A stretch of 64,000 nt of DNA from Nitrososphaeraceae archaeon (GCA_031316115.1 JALDRC010000002.1:62001-126000); one strand, 5' to 3'. Shown: positions 1 through 10,000, numbered from the stretch's first letter. Numbers and translations: made by a program. The notes: a model not told the origin generated them from the sequence alone.

Positions 1-414
1 GTTACAAAAAAATTTACAAGAAAAATTCAAAAAAATTTACCAATAGTGATCAATGACAACAGTAAAGTAGAAGAACTACACACATTAAGAAAAGACTGCA
101 AGAAATTAAGATATCTCTTGGAATTGAAATTGGAACTTCCTGATAAGAATGAAGATAATCCCAATAATAATGATAATGACTACAAGGATCTCGATAAAAT
201 AATTATAAAATTAGAAGATATTCAAGACTTGTTAGGTCAAATACATGATTGTGATGCATTATTATCTTTCTTCGAAAAATTAGAAAAATTCCCCGAAACT
301 AAATCCATTATAAAGACAGAAAGTGAAAATAGGAAAGATCTGTATCAAAAATTTGTTAATAAATTTCATCAAAATACTAATCTAGATATACTTTTTAGTA
401 ATATCATAAAATAA
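1..414 (+). CDS. CHAD-domain protein, C-terminal part (cut by window edge)
   Basis: The frame is open from base 1, so the gene starts outside the window; the GTG at 46 is internal, not a convincing start. The visible ~137 residues contain the conserved pattern HTLRKDCKKLRYLLE near residue 27 and IQDLLGQIHDCDALL near residue 73. These are the helical signature of CHAD domains, which bind polyphosphate through conserved His and Lys/Arg. The acidic Asn/Asp-rich linker between them looks like a loop. A role in polyphosphate binding is inferred from the family; the pyrophosphatase and MgtC-like genes nearby would fit phosphate and metal handling. The gene ends with TAA at 412-414. Confidence 0.75.
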   Translation, partial: VTKKFTRKIQKNLPIVINDNSKVEELHTLRKDCKKLRYLLELKLELPDKNEDNPNNNDNDYKDLDKIIIKLEDIQDLLGQIHDCDALLSFFEKLEKFPETKSIIKTESENRKDLYQKFVNKFHQNTNLDILFSNIIK

Positions 415-1933
415 CATATATACCATTCCTTACTACTCAACTTGATTCTTGAGAAGTTATTAATATGAACATAAAAAATAATCATTACAAACAGGAGCTC
501 TAAAATCAAATTAGTCCAACAATAAAGCCATCAATATTGTCTTATTTAATAAGCGATATTATAAAAAATTAAGTTAAATATACAATATTTTTAATTTTTA
601 TATTTATTTTTGTAATATTTTTATCCATATTTACTTATCAAAAACATCTATTAATTTATACAACTTTGCACAAGTTTGATTAAGAAATTACCCTGTTTAT
701 AATATTCCCATAAAATGTAAGCAGAGTTATGAAGTGTTACATTATCAATATACCGATAGAAACAAGGATTGTATCCCTCATTTTCAATAGAATATATTCC
801 ATTTATCTTTTTTATCGATATGACAAAATCATAAAACCTTAATGTTTTTGAAATATTGATTAACTTTTGTCAGTATTCCTTTTTTGTATATGTGCTCTAG
901 CTAATTCTTTAAGGCAATCATGTTATACATTTCCTTATTATACCATGTACAATCATCTGTTTACATGACAGGTATTCAATACCTTTGAGCCAGTTACTTA
1001 AATTTTCCCAAAAATAAAATTTTCCTCTTCTAAAATCTAAATTCCCAGGAAAGAACTACAATGGTATAATACAGACCTATAAAAAAGGAGCATTCTTATT
1101 TAAATAGCGATTTCATCTTTAATGATGCTGTCTATAATTTTCTTTTGTATATCTGACCAGATAGAAACCTGTGAATCCTTTCCAAGAAAAAAAACAGACC
1201 TTCTATTCTCATCTAAGATAATCAATGATTAGATGGATTAATTAAAGTTAAACCAATAAATGATAGATAAAGAGAATCCATCATAATATAGGTTGATGTT
1301 CTATTTAGTTCAAATTTAATTTTATTCATCGCATAAAGAAAAAATTCAGCTGGGTTTTTAGCTACTTATATGAATATCCCAAGAGTTTTATAGATATCAA
1401 AAAAAGATAAGGGGCTTTTGTCCTTATAACATTGACTTACTTTTCTGAGATAAAATTATTACAATGGAGATAAATAGTGATTTTAGCTAAATATTTATTT
1501 AAACTGATTTTGTTTGTATCTACTCATATTGTATAACATTTGGCTTCTTTGTATCAATCAGATTGTATAACAATTAGTTTGTTTGTATCATTTTTCTGTT
1601 ATATTTATAAAGAACCTGCGATTCTTTTGTTTGTTGTTTGCTATCAGTTTAAAAAATTTTGTTAATTAAATAAAAAAAATCATTATTTTAAAGGTCATCC
1701 AAGTCAACAACGTAGCAATCTGGTTTTTTTTATATTTTTTTAACATGCGAATAAATTTATGGTTGTAGAATACTCTGCATTTTTTTTTGATTAAAACAAA
1801 TTATCTATTTATTATAAATTAAATTCTTAATGGTAAAAATGAAAATGAAAATATTTCTTATTAGACGTTGAATTTTAAAATTTGAATAAATATCAAAAAT
1901 GATTAATATAACTTATTTCCAACAATACAAAAA
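415..1933. other. Long intergenic stretch, 1.5 kb
   Basis: No convincing gene was seen on either strand. The sequence is very AT-rich with many homopolymer runs. The only recognisable content is a decayed piece of the IS6-like element listed separately at about 1128-1365. Confidence 0.5.
1128..1365 (-). mobile_element. Decayed remnant of the IS6-like element
   Basis: Short blocks match the intact element at 8641-9362 in the same order and spacing. One block is the stretch around TTTTCTTTTGTATATCTGAC (transposase N-terminal half); another is GATAGATAAAGAGAATCCAT, followed by a sequence like the 3' end of the element. No open frame survives and no inverted repeat was identified. Call made by eye from these matches only. 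Confidence 0.5.
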
Positions 1934-2533
1934 ATGGCAAAAAACAGACAAGCATCCAATTCAAACGAGGAATTTTCAAATCCATTACAGTACATGCCAA
2001 AGGGTATGTTCTTCACTAAAGGTAAGGGAATTCATAAAGATTATTTAACTAGTTTCGAGCTTGCCTTGAGAGATGCAAGAATATCAGATCTTAATATAGT
2101 AACTGTTTCTAGTATCAAACCTCCAAAATGTAAAATATTAAGTATTTCTGAAGGCAGAAAATATCTTTTACCCGGACAAATTACGTTCGCAGTAATGGCT
2201 AGGTCATCTACCCAGGAACCTAATAGGCTAATTGCTGCCTCAATTGGACTAGCCAATCCTTCTGAAGATGAAAAATATGGGTACTTATCAGAACACCATT
2301 CTACCGGAGAAACAGGTCAAAAGGCAGGTGATTATGCTGAAGATATGGCGATGGAAATGTTGGCTACAACTATGGGTTTGCCAAACGATCCTTCTTTAAA
2401 ATGGGATGATAAACTGGAGCAATGGAGATTATCAGGGAAAATTTACAAGACCCAAAATTATACTCAGTCAGCTGAAGGCAATAAGGATGGTTTGTGGACT
2501 ACAGTTCTGAGTGCAGCAGTGTTTATACTATGA
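1934..2533 (+). CDS. pdaD: Pyruvoyl-dependent arginine decarboxylase
   Basis: 199 residues matching the PvlArgDC family: the central VTVSSIKPPKCK region carries the Ser-Ser at which the family self-cleaves to make the pyruvoyl group, followed by LLPGQITFAVMARS, IAASIGLA and the conserved HHSTGETGQKAGDYAEDMAMEML block. It would decarboxylate arginine to agmatine, the first step of archaeal polyamine synthesis, in the cytoplasm. The ATG at 1934 follows an AT-rich stretch with no clear Shine-Dalgarno, so the transcript may be leaderless. The N-terminal ~20 residues are a poorly conserved extension. It ends with TGA, which shows that UGA works as a normal stop here. Family assignment is strong; the exact substrate is from family knowledge. 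Confidence 0.9.
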   Translation: MAKNRQASNSNEEFSNPLQYMPKGMFFTKGKGIHKDYLTSFELALRDARISDLNIVTVSSIKPPKCKILSISEGRKYLLPGQITFAVMARSSTQEPNRLIAASIGLANPSEDEKYGYLSEHHSTGETGQKAGDYAEDMAMEMLATTMGLPNDPSLKWDDKLEQWRLSGKIYKTQNYTQSAEGNKDGLWTTVLSAAVFIL

Positions 2534-2732
2534 TTAATTTTATTATAAATAATCATATATGTTAATAAGGTTGGAAAAATAAGAGATTCAATCAAAACAT
2601 ATCATCCACCTAAAAGATAAAATCTCCTCATTTATAATAGAAATTATAGGATGATATTTTAAGTTTAAAAGTCAAGATATTTTGTAATTCACGAACAATT
2701 TAATATTATTCAATATATAGAAAATTATAATA

Positions 2733-3203
2733 ATGGTTCTAGAATTCGTTAGTGAAAACGAATTAAAATTTCTTATTGGGTTAGGACTTTCTCTATTTGC
2801 AGGATTCCTAATTGGGATTGAACGAGAAATAAAACATAAACCTACTGGTATAGGAACCATTACATTAGTTGTAGCAGGTGCAATGATATTCACTCTTCTT
2901 TCAAATATTGTCGATCCTAATTCTACCTCTCGTATCGCCGCATCAGTAGTTACAGGTATAGGATTTTTAGGAGCAGGAATTATTTTTATTCGAGGAGGTG
3001 ATCGAGGAACTGAAGATACAAAAATAAAGAATGTTACAACAGCGGCCACCATTTGGTTTGCTGCTTCAATAGGCATGGTTATCGGTTATGGTTTTTATTT
3101 AATAGCAATGATTCTAGTAGTTTTTGCAATAACCGTACCTAGAATTCCTCATGTTACTGACTTAGATTTTTATAAAAAAAGATTTCCAAATAAAACAGAG
3201 TGA
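2733..3203 (+). CDS. MgtC/SapB family membrane protein
   Basis: 156 residues with four hydrophobic segments (about 13-27, 42-62, 68-87, 100-131). The MgtC family hallmarks are visible: GLGLSLFAGFLIGIERE near the N-terminus, then KPTGIGTITLV, SRIAASVVTGIGFLGAGIIF and VTTAATIWFAASIGM. Family members sit in the cytoplasmic membrane and are tied to growth at low Mg2+ or to phosphate/ATP homeostasis; the precise activity is debated, so no transport reaction is claimed. The short family form without a C-terminal ACT-like domain is present. It lies 200 bases after pdaD on the same strand, probably with its own promoter. Confidence 0.88.
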   Translation: MVLEFVSENELKFLIGLGLSLFAGFLIGIEREIKHKPTGIGTITLVVAGAMIFTLLSNIVDPNSTSRIAASVVTGIGFLGAGIIFIRGGDRGTEDTKIKNVTTAATIWFAASIGMVIGYGFYLIAMILVVFAITVPRIPHVTDLDFYKKRFPNKTE

Positions 3204-3411
3204 ATAAAGATTTTAATGTATATTTGATCTTTTAAAATTTATAGCCTATAAATGAATTCTTTAATTCCTAGAACTAGTGATCTCTCTTTTTTGGTAAAAT
3301 AGAATTCTCCAATATTGTATGGATTAGATTAAACATCAATCTAAATTCTCTTACCGACACCTAAGGAATAATTTTTATCTTGTATCATAGTATTACTATT
3401 GTATTAAAAAA

Positions 3412-3984
3412 ATGATGTTTCCAAATGTTATCTCTTCTGGAAACAATCCTCCCGAAGATATTAATGTCGTTATTGAAATACCCAAAGGCAGCAACATAAA
3501 ATACGAATTGAATTCTACTAATGGATTTTTGTATGTAGACAGGATACTGTCAGTTGAAATGGTTTATCCTTTGAATTATGGCTTCATTCCTCGAACTATT
3601 GAAAACTCTGAGATTGATAAATTGAACAAAGACAGCCTTGATGTCTTTGTAATCGGAGCCGATACTTTCTATCCAAAAAGTGTTATAAACTGCATTCCTA
3701 TAGGCGTAATATTCACTAAAGACCAAGATGGAATAGATTCTAAGATAATTGTAAAACCTTCGTCGAAAAGTTATCAAACAATACCAAGTGAATTAATATT
3801 TGAGGATTTTGACCAAGGACTAAATCTTCCAATTTTCAAGAAATTAATACACTTTATCGAACATCATAAAGATTTCGAAGAAAACAAGTTCGTAAAAATA
3901 AATGAAATAGGTAACAAAGAAAAAGCAAAATCAGTAATTTTGAAAGGGATAAAAAATTATGATTTAAATGGTCATTTTGAATAA
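3412..3984 (+). CDS. ppa: Inorganic pyrophosphatase, family I
   Basis: 190 residues with the soluble family I fold: EIPKGSNIKYELN (substrate-binding Lys), YPLNYGFIPRT, and a DSLDVFVIG segment corresponding to the signature usually written DxDPxDVxV. In this copy the first acidic residue of the signature reads Asn (LNKDSLDV), so one of the expected metal-ligand Asp residues appears replaced, while the later two Asp remain. The ending HFIEHHKDFEENKFVKI also fits the family. It hydrolyses pyrophosphate to phosphate and so pulls biosynthetic reactions forward. Two adjacent ATGs (3412, 3415) make the start uncertain by one residue. Function is probable, but the divergent signature suggests a paralogue with changed kinetics. 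Confidence 0.83.
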   Translation: MMFPNVISSGNNPPEDINVVIEIPKGSNIKYELNSTNGFLYVDRILSVEMVYPLNYGFIPRTIENSEIDKLNKDSLDVFVIGADTFYPKSVINCIPIGVIFTKDQDGIDSKIIVKPSSKSYQTIPSELIFEDFDQGLNLPIFKKLIHFIEHHKDFEENKFVKINEIGNKEKAKSVILKGIKNYDLNGHFE

Positions 3985-4344
3985 ATTTTTATATAAACTA
4001 TAAAATCATACAAAAGTATGCTTGTAAATTCTGTAAAATATGGTATTTGAATACGTTTTAAAAATTGATAGAAAGGAACTGTAAGAACTAATGTTAGAGA
4101 ATATAATCACGTCTATATTCCACAAACATGAACTAAAAAACATATTTTCCATTAATCAAACGACTATTAGTAAACAATACTAAACCAAGAAAAATTGTGA
4201 CAATTAAATCATTATTATGAATTTAAAACTAATACCTTCTATATAAAAATATATAGATTTAAATCTCATACAGAGTTAACTTTTCTACTAGTCAAAACAT
4301 ATAGAAAAAAGTTAAGTACAAATTATAGACTAACGTAAAACACG
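3985..4344. other. Intergenic, nothing recognised
   Basis: About 360 AT-rich bases between pyrophosphatase and the next small gene. No gene, repeat or RNA was recognised. Confidence 0.4.
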
Positions 4345-4542
4345 ATGTATATTAGAAAACAAAAGACAAAGAATTATTTTGACCTAGTAGTAATGGCTTT
4401 CATTTCGGCAATAATTTCTTATTTTGCAATAGTTGCGATCTATGATAGTTTAGTTTATGATACAACATATCGGGCTGTTAATCTTTGTGAAAGATATTCC
4501 GATCTAATTTCTCCTAGTTGTTTAAGTATAAATGAAAAATAA
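4345..4542 (+). CDS. Small membrane protein, unknown function
   Basis: 65 residues: a basic N-terminus (RKQKTKNY), one hydrophobic segment at about residues 13-34 that could span the membrane, and a polar C-terminus with two Cys (LCERYSDLISPSC). ATG start, TAA stop. The positive-inside rule would place the N-terminus in the cytoplasm and the Cys-containing tail outside, where the two Cys could form a disulfide. Not recognised as a known family; described only from composition. Confidence 0.5.
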   Translation: MYIRKQKTKNYFDLVVMAFISAIISYFAIVAIYDSLVYDTTYRAVNLCERYSDLISPSCLSINEK

Positions 4543-4577
4543 TAATTATATTTTTGAATTCTTAATTTTTCATATTT

Positions 4578-5021
4578 TTAGTTTTTTTCTTTGTTTAATT
4601 GTTCAAGAGATCTATTAATGGATTTTTGCACATCTGCTAGCAATTCTATTAGTATTTTCTCTTCTTGAGAATTATTTTTATTTGCTTCTAATTCACTGTT
4701 ATAATATTTCATCCAAGAATATGTTCTCTGAACACTTTGAAATAGTTCAAATGAAAGGAGGGATTGTTTTCCTGAAAGTATTATCGAATCCCACATATCT
4801 GTAAAAAAAGGCTTGTAATCTTTGTATTGTAAAGATTCTTCTATAAAGTGCAATCTATGTTCGAGATCGTCTTTTATAAATATGAATATGTTATTCCTAG
4901 TTTTCTTGTCGTCTTGTAATTGGCTTCTTCTATAGGCCCAGTGTTCTATATATACAGTAAACCAGATTATTCCAGCGAGTAAAAACATTTCAACGATTAA
5001 ATAGTCCCATTCTATAACCAA
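4578..5021 (-). CDS. Membrane-anchored helical protein, unknown function
   Basis: 147 residues. An N-terminal transmembrane helix (about residues 6-26, YLIVEMFLLAGIIWFTVYIE) is followed by a mostly helical, charged cytoplasmic region ending in a predicted coiled coil (EEKILIELLADVQKSINRS). It is oriented towards the preceding small gene. No known domain was recognised; the layout (one anchor plus helical body) is seen often in archaeal hypothetical proteins. Confidence 0.6.
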   Translation of the reverse strand: MVIEWDYLIVEMFLLAGIIWFTVYIEHWAYRRSQLQDDKKTRNNIFIFIKDDLEHRLHFIEESLQYKDYKPFFTDMWDSIILSGKQSLLSFELFQSVQRTYSWMKYYNSELEANKNNSQEEKILIELLADVQKSINRSLEQLNKEKN

Positions 5022-6014
5022 TTACCCTCAGCTATCATTATGTCTTTTAAGTGAAACAATCATCTTACATGTATTTATTGTTTTACTGGGATTGTTTGAT
5101 TTTTTATATGAAACAAGTTATTGTCTCAATCATTTTAGAGCCTAAATTAAATTAAAATCTTAAAGTATATTAAATATTTTCTGATATCAGATACTTAAGT
5201 TTTACATTTTGTTACTATTAATTTTTTTCTCAAGAATGATTTTAAAAATTTTGCTTATAAATTTTAAAAAATACTGCTTGATTGATCTAGACTGGATCTG
5301 GATCTAGTTTAGAAAAATTTAATTTGAGCTCAAAGAATATGATAATTAATATAATTGTTAACAGGATTTTAAAATTGACCATATCTTTTGATCATTTATT
5401 AATATTGAATCTTCTTATGTTTATTTTGAAAGTTCTAATTCAAAAGTATTAACTACAATAGATTATCTCAATAGTATTTTTGGGAATGATATATTACATT
5501 TATGAGGCTTTTAGCAGAGCTATAGGTTAAAAAATATTATCATAATTTAATGAATATATCATTTAAGATCTAAAAACTTAATTTCGGAGTATTCGAAATA
5601 CAAAAAAGAATACTCCGAAAATGACTTGTAAAGGCTATTGTTTAATTCATTATAGATTGTTGTCGTTAATTATAGTTACTAATATTTTTCTAATAGTTCT
5701 ATATTGATCTCTGAGTCAATATTTGGGTTCTTGGATTCATATATATCATACAATGGTTTAATCTTTCTGCCAAATGAGTTTTATGTAATCGTATATGTCA
5801 TCAACCTGAGACATGTCAGACTATATATGACTAGATAAACTGAATTAGATTTTTCTGCAATCTCATTTATAAAGAAAATCATTTTCAACAAGATTGTCGT
5901 CATAATCAAAATAAAATTTTCTGAACCATAAGCAAATATTACACTAGTACAATAAAATCAGCAAATCGGCCTATTAATTAAACTGTTTTTATATAATCAG
6001 ACAATACTTTAATC
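5022..6014. other. Intergenic, 1 kb, one perfect inverted repeat
   Basis: No gene was seen. The only structure found is the 13-bp perfect inverted repeat at 5582-5620, listed separately. Confidence 0.45.
5582..5620. repeat. Perfect 13-bp inverted repeat (hairpin)
   Basis: TTTCGGAGTATTC at 5582-5594 is the exact reverse complement of GAATACTCCGAAA at 5608-5620, separated by a 13-base A-rich loop. It lies far from any gene (over 390 bases to the next start), so it is neither a clear terminator nor a promoter operator. It could be a protein-binding palindrome, the core of a small non-autonomous element, or a processed hairpin. Confidence 0.6.
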
Positions 6015-6686
6015 ATGCCATGGGAGATTCGATGGTTTGATAATAATTTATCTAAATATAAGATGGCCCTGGAATGGTTTAAATGTATTGATGATAAATT
6101 TGTGCAAGAAAAAATACGAGAAGATCAATATTTTTTTCTACCTAATTGTGACAATATAGGGATTAAGCTTAGGCCTTCTAACTATAAAAATAGAAACAAA
6201 TTACTATATTCAATTGAAATAAAGTTGAGAAAACAAATCATACCTAATTTTGAACTCAAAGAGAAATCAATCTACGGTAATTTGGAAAAGTGGATAAAGT
6301 ATTCTTGGGTCCTAATGGAGGATAACGTAGTCATTAATAATAATGATAAAGTAAAGTTATCTTTTTTAAATGATATTCACATAGTAAAGGTAAAAAAATC
6401 GAGAAATTTAAGAAGATATGCTATTAAAAATAATACATGTAGATCCATCACTTCTAATAATCTAAGGATAGATGAAGGGTTGCAATGTGAATTAACTAAA
6501 ATTACTGAAAATGAACAGACATGGTGGTCTTTAGGATTTGAAGGTTTTGGAGAGAAAAATCAGGAATTAATCTTTCGTACAACAGTTGGATTCATATTAA
6601 AAGATTTTACCTTAAAACTTGATAGATCACATTCATTTGGTTATCCAAAATGGCTGAATTTTTCTTCGGATGATTTAGTCGAATAA
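6015..6686 (+). CDS. Conserved-looking protein of unknown function
   Basis: 223 residues, soluble, without signal peptide or membrane segment. The pattern alternates charged beta-strand-like stretches (IGIKLRPSNYKNRNKLLYSIEIKLRK without its full context, then GNLEKWIKYSWVL) with two Trp-rich motifs, ending in WWSLGFEGFG. Paired basic and acidic residues along strands are reminiscent of CYTH/triphosphate-tunnel folds, but the N-terminal ExExK motif is not evident, so this is only a hint. It has its own region with about 1 kb of empty DNA upstream. Good codon structure and a long uninterrupted frame support a real gene. Confidence 0.6.
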   Translation: MPWEIRWFDNNLSKYKMALEWFKCIDDKFVQEKIREDQYFFLPNCDNIGIKLRPSNYKNRNKLLYSIEIKLRKQIIPNFELKEKSIYGNLEKWIKYSWVLMEDNVVINNNDKVKLSFLNDIHIVKVKKSRNLRRYAIKNNTCRSITSNNLRIDEGLQCELTKITENEQTWWSLGFEGFGEKNQELIFRTTVGFILKDFTLKLDRSHSFGYPKWLNFSSDDLVE

Positions 6687-6859
6687 TAACTGAAAAGAGC
6701 AGATTTTTTAATCGAAAGTATTTTCTAGATTTTTTTAAAAATTATTATAGATATTGATAGATTAAGAACGTTAGATATACTATTAGAATCATATTATTGT
6801 TTTATTACTCAGTGGCTATGTTATATGGAATTTTTCATTAACTATTTTAAGTGAAATAT

Positions 6860-7399
6860 TTAATTTAACAGTTTATTAACTGTATTTTGTAGTGTCTTTT
6901 CGTCAAGTGGTTTTTTCTTGATTTGATCGTTTGTTAATCCAGGAATCATAGATTTCATTTCATATATTATATCAATTTTGGTAACAAGTAATATTTTTAT
7001 TGAGGAGTCCAAACATTTTATTTGTTTATAAAGTTGTATTCCATTGATATTGTTCATTCGGATATCAAGAATAACCAATAAGTTCTCAAGATTCTCCTTG
7101 CTATTATTGTTAAAAGAATTTATGTTTGCTTTTAAATATTTTAGTGCTGTCAAATAATCTGAGAAAGTGGTTATCTGATATTTATCATTAAGTTTCTGAA
7201 TCATAGCTTTGAAAGTTAATGCGATGTCTTTATCGTCATCAATTATTATTATTCTTGCAGGGTTTATCTTTTTATTGTTATTGCGTAATGAAAAAGCTAT
7301 ATGTTCTTTCTGTTTCTTAGATTTTGTTTTATGATCTAAAATATTGTTAGTGTAAAAATGATGATTAAACTGAAAGAAATATGAACGGCTATTTTTCAA
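6860..7399 (-). CDS. Single-domain response regulator (receiver)
   Basis: 179 residues. After a basic, poorly conserved ~48-residue N-terminal extension comes a receiver domain: acidic pair in IIIIDDDKDIA, the phospho-acceptor Asp in LLVILDIRMNNINGIQLY, Thr in LLVTKIDI and the conserved Lys in IKKKPLDEKTL. There is no output domain, so it would act by protein contact. Its start overlaps the end of the upstream cyclase gene by 4 bases, so the two are almost certainly co-transcribed and translationally coupled. The partner kinase is not evident here; the nearest one is at 22-24 kb. Confidence 0.85.
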   Translation of the reverse strand: MKNSRSYFFQFNHHFYTNNILDHKTKSKKQKEHIAFSLRNNNKKINPARIIIIDDDKDIALTFKAMIQKLNDKYQITTFSDYLTALKYLKANINSFNNNSKENLENLLVILDIRMNNINGIQLYKQIKCLDSSIKILLVTKIDIIYEMKSMIPGLTNDQIKKKPLDEKTLQNTVNKLLN

Positions 7400-8019
7400 G
7401 TTTGACTTTTCATTAGTTTTAGTAACAGTGTAAATTCATAATTATTTTTGTCTGTAATTGTGTATTCACCGCTATAAGAAAATTTGTAAATATGAGCAAA
7501 TACAGGAAATGATAAAAATCGAAGATAAAGATTTTCTCCTATATTTACCGTGTTAGGCATAGACAAGGATTTTAATTTAGAACATATATTTATTATCGAA
7601 CCAAATATGTCTATTTGATTCACTACGCCAGTTAAGGCAAAATATAAAGGACCGTAATCGATGGTTATCCTATAATTGAAAGGAGGAAGGTTTTCTTCAA
7701 TCAGATCGTCATTTAGTCTGTTTCTTCTCTGCAGAATGTCAATAAAGCATTCTAAAACTTTATTCAATTCATTTATCTTCCTTTTGTAATCTGTCTTAGG
7801 AAAATAAAATAACAAGCAATCTCCGATATTTTTCACTATTCCATCGTATTTTTTTATTATTTTAGTCGTATTATTAATAAATAACGAATAAGCTTCTAAT
7901 TTTACCTCGTCAATAATTGATAGTGCATCCGCTGTTGAATTTACCAGATCAATAAATCCGACACAACATTTTTTTGAAGTATTGATAAACCTAAACTCTT
8001 TAGTTGAAAGATATGTCAT
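7396..8019 (-). CDS. Class III adenylate/guanylate cyclase-like protein
   Basis: 207 residues covering one cyclase homology domain. Seen: FIDLVNST (first metal Asp), IVKNIGDCLLFYFP (second metal Asp in the IGD motif), YRITIDYGPLYFALTG, and DIFGSIINICSKLKSLSMP, which corresponds to the usual VN-A-RL segment with Asn of the transition-state pair present as IINICSKL. The family makes cAMP or cGMP from NTP. The second catalytic residue, usually Arg in NxxxR, reads Lys here, so activity is not certain. It is the first gene of a two-gene operon with the receiver protein overlapping its 3' end, suggesting phospho-relay input to nucleotide-signal output. Confidence 0.8.
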   Translation of the reverse strand: MTYLSTKEFRFINTSKKCCVGFIDLVNSTADALSIIDEVKLEAYSLFINNTTKIIKKYDGIVKNIGDCLLFYFPKTDYKRKINELNKVLECFIDILQRRNRLNDDLIEENLPPFNYRITIDYGPLYFALTGVVNQIDIFGSIINICSKLKSLSMPNTVNIGENLYLRFLSFPVFAHIYKFSYSGEYTITDKNNYEFTLLLKLMKSQT

Positions 8020-8640
8020 CCTAATTATGTATTATTGTAGAGATATCGAAGTATTAAAAAAATATCCAATTAGTTAACTTAGATAATATATATGATTATT
8101 CAGAAATATAGATCCTATTTGTCTATATATAAATAAATTATTTAGATAATTATAATAATAGACCAATTGTTTGTGGAATGCATTAAATTTTATTATATCT
8201 GAACCAGAAAAAAATTTAAATTACTATAATACATCATCACCCTTTCAGGTCAATTTTATGGACATTTTTTTGAAATTAAATACAAGATCAAATTTCAATA
8301 AAACTAATTAGATCCATATAGCATTAAATATTTTATATTATAAATTAAAATAAACTGGTCGTTCTGATAATATATACGGTCGCCAACTTGAATATACTGA
8401 CAAAATCCGGAGAGTAGAAAAATTATCGGTTCCTTTTCTACTTACTCCAATTTTATAATCATTAAAAATGTGAATATTATACTCTGCTTTTTTTATATAC
8501 ATAAAATATATACTGATACAGTTGATTATCACAACTGATTCCAAGACTTTTGTAAATCAGAAATATTCTTCAATGAATTTATGAGAATTTTATAATTTTA
8601 CCTGGTATTTTAAAAAAGGTGTTTTAAAAAGATATAATTT
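8020..8640. other. Intergenic, nothing convincing
   Basis: About 620 bases. A 68-codon frame on the minus strand (8338-8544) has no coding features. The last 8 bases (TATAATTT, 8633-8640) are the left target duplication of the neighbouring insertion sequence. Confidence 0.4.
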
Positions 8641-9362
8641 GGCTCTGTTAATTTAAGATAATACTCACCTCCTTTTCTAACTCAAAATGATTATTGTTTG
8701 CTATAGTATCATTGTACATAGAAATAAAGAATTGTATCTCGTTATTAACATGAAATAAATTACATTCCTCTTGTCTACATGGATAGTAATCATCAAAACT
8801 TTCTATTCTGTCTTTCAAAAACTGGTTTACTCTTTCCATCAAACTTTTCTCTATTGAAGAATGTAAATAGTGTTTTAATCCAATTACGTCACAGGCTTGA
8901 TCATACCAGGTACCACCATCTGTATAGATGGTATGTTTTCCATATCTGGATACCAGAGATCTGATAAAATTCTCTGCTACAAGCATGTTTCTATCTTCAG
9001 AGATATAGATTCCAAGCACAGATCTTTGAACTGGTTCTATACATATCCATAACCAAAAATGATGATCTCCTATTTGGATCACAGTCTCATCTATAATAAA
9101 AGCAGTTACTCTTTTTCTTTTGTAGATCTGACAAGAACCAAATCTTTGTATCCAATTCCAAACAGAAACATGACTTCGCTTTTCATTTCTAAATATTACT
9201 AATGCTTTAGATGTATTACGAATACTCAAACCAAGAAAGTATAGATAAAGAGAATACATGACAATATAATTAGGTGTTCTAGTTCTTTCAAATATGATTT
9301 TTATTCATATGATAAATGGAATGTTCTTAGCTATGGCTGTTTCTGCTTAGGTTAACAGAGCC
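8641..9362 (-). mobile_element. IS6-like insertion sequence, apparently complete (722 bp)
   Basis: The ends are perfect 11-bp inverted repeats, GGCTCTGTTAA at 8641-8651 and its complement at 9352-9362. The element is flanked by an 8-bp direct duplication TATAATTT (8633-8640 and 9363-9370), the size the IS6 family makes. It contains one transposase gene on the minus strand. A second, less intact copy is at 57556-58269, and decayed pieces lie elsewhere in the window, so the family has been active here repeatedly. The undamaged duplications point to a fairly recent insertion. Confidence 0.92.
8648..9259 (-). CDS. IS6-like DDE transposase
   Basis: 203 residues. Order of motifs: helix-turn-helix-like [13 protein letters not shown] near residue 35, first catalytic Asp in [19 protein letters not shown], second Asp in [12 protein letters not shown], and the Glu in [18 protein letters not shown]. 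This D-D-E arrangement, with the Trp-rich strand after the first Asp, fits the IS6/IS240 transposase type. The frame ends 7 bases inside the left inverted repeat. The start at 9259 may be slightly internal because family members are usually ~210-235 residues, so a short N-terminal zinc-binding part may be missing. Probably functional, but not certain. Confidence 0.85.
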   Translation of the reverse strand: MYSLYLYFLGLSIRNTSKALVIFRNEKRSHVSVWNWIQRFGSCQIYKRKRVTAFIIDETVIQIGDHHFWLWICIEPVQRSVLGIYISEDRNMLVAENFIRSLVSRYGKHTIYTDGGTWYDQACDVIGLKHYLHSSIEKSLMERVNQFLKDRIESFDDYYPCRQEECNLFHVNNEIQFFISMYNDTIANNNHFELEKEVSIILN

Positions 9363-9370
9363 TATAATTT

Positions 9371-9751
9371 AGAGAAGATAAGATAAAGTAAATATAAAAA
9401 ATAAAACTGTTCATAAATATTATTTAGTAAAGTTAAAAAATAAAATTTTGCGGTTAATAGTTTGGATAGAAGAGACTGAGAGAATCAGGTATATTTTGCC
9501 ATGAGAATTTAATTAATAATAAATTAATAATATATCATTAGAGGTAAAAAGTTTTAAAAAGCCTTTATCAATGAATCTAAAATAATCATCAGTGTAATAA
9601 GAAACTGAAGAATCGATTTTACCTTACTATATATCCTTAATTTCTAAATATTAACTAAAGACATAATTGTTTTTTTCTATCATCTAAATAGTCTATTGAC
9701 CTAAAAATAAAATATCTCCATTAATATTATTATCTTTAGTGATTACAAAAA
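9371..9751. other. Intergenic, nothing recognised
   Basis: About 380 AT-rich bases between the insertion sequence and the next small gene. No feature was recognised. Confidence 0.35.
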
Positions 9752-10000
9752 ATGAATATCTTAGAAGCAGAAGATCCTTTGAAAATAGAAGCTAGAACAT
9801 CAAAATATCATAGAAAAACTAATATCATCTACTCCATTGTTGAACTTTATCATAATTTATGTATTGATAAACAACAATTACTCTTTGCCCAAATAAAGGC
9901 CTGTGAAAATTTATCAAGACAAACGATAGATCTTAATGATATCTCGGCAATTCATACTGAAATTGTGAAATTAAAGCGGGCGTTGGCTTTACTAAATTAA
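9752..10000 (+). CDS. Small helical protein, unknown function
   Basis: 82 residues, soluble and mainly helical, with heptad-like spacing of Leu/Ile in the second half (QIKACENLSRQTIDL, IHTEIVKLKRALALL). It begins at an ATG after an A-rich stretch and ends in TAA. No family was recognised. Two Cys (residues ~44 and ~59 of the chain) are isolated and do not form a zinc motif. It stands alone with several hundred empty bases on each side. Confidence 0.5.
   Translation: MNILEAEDPLKIEARTSKYHRKTNIIYSIVELYHNLCIDKQQLLFAQIKACENLSRQTIDLNDISAIHTEIVKLKRALALLN

Noticed and set aside
8338-8544. 68-codon minus-strand frame upstream of the IS
   Set aside because: No recognisable motif, no good start context, composition like non-coding DNA.
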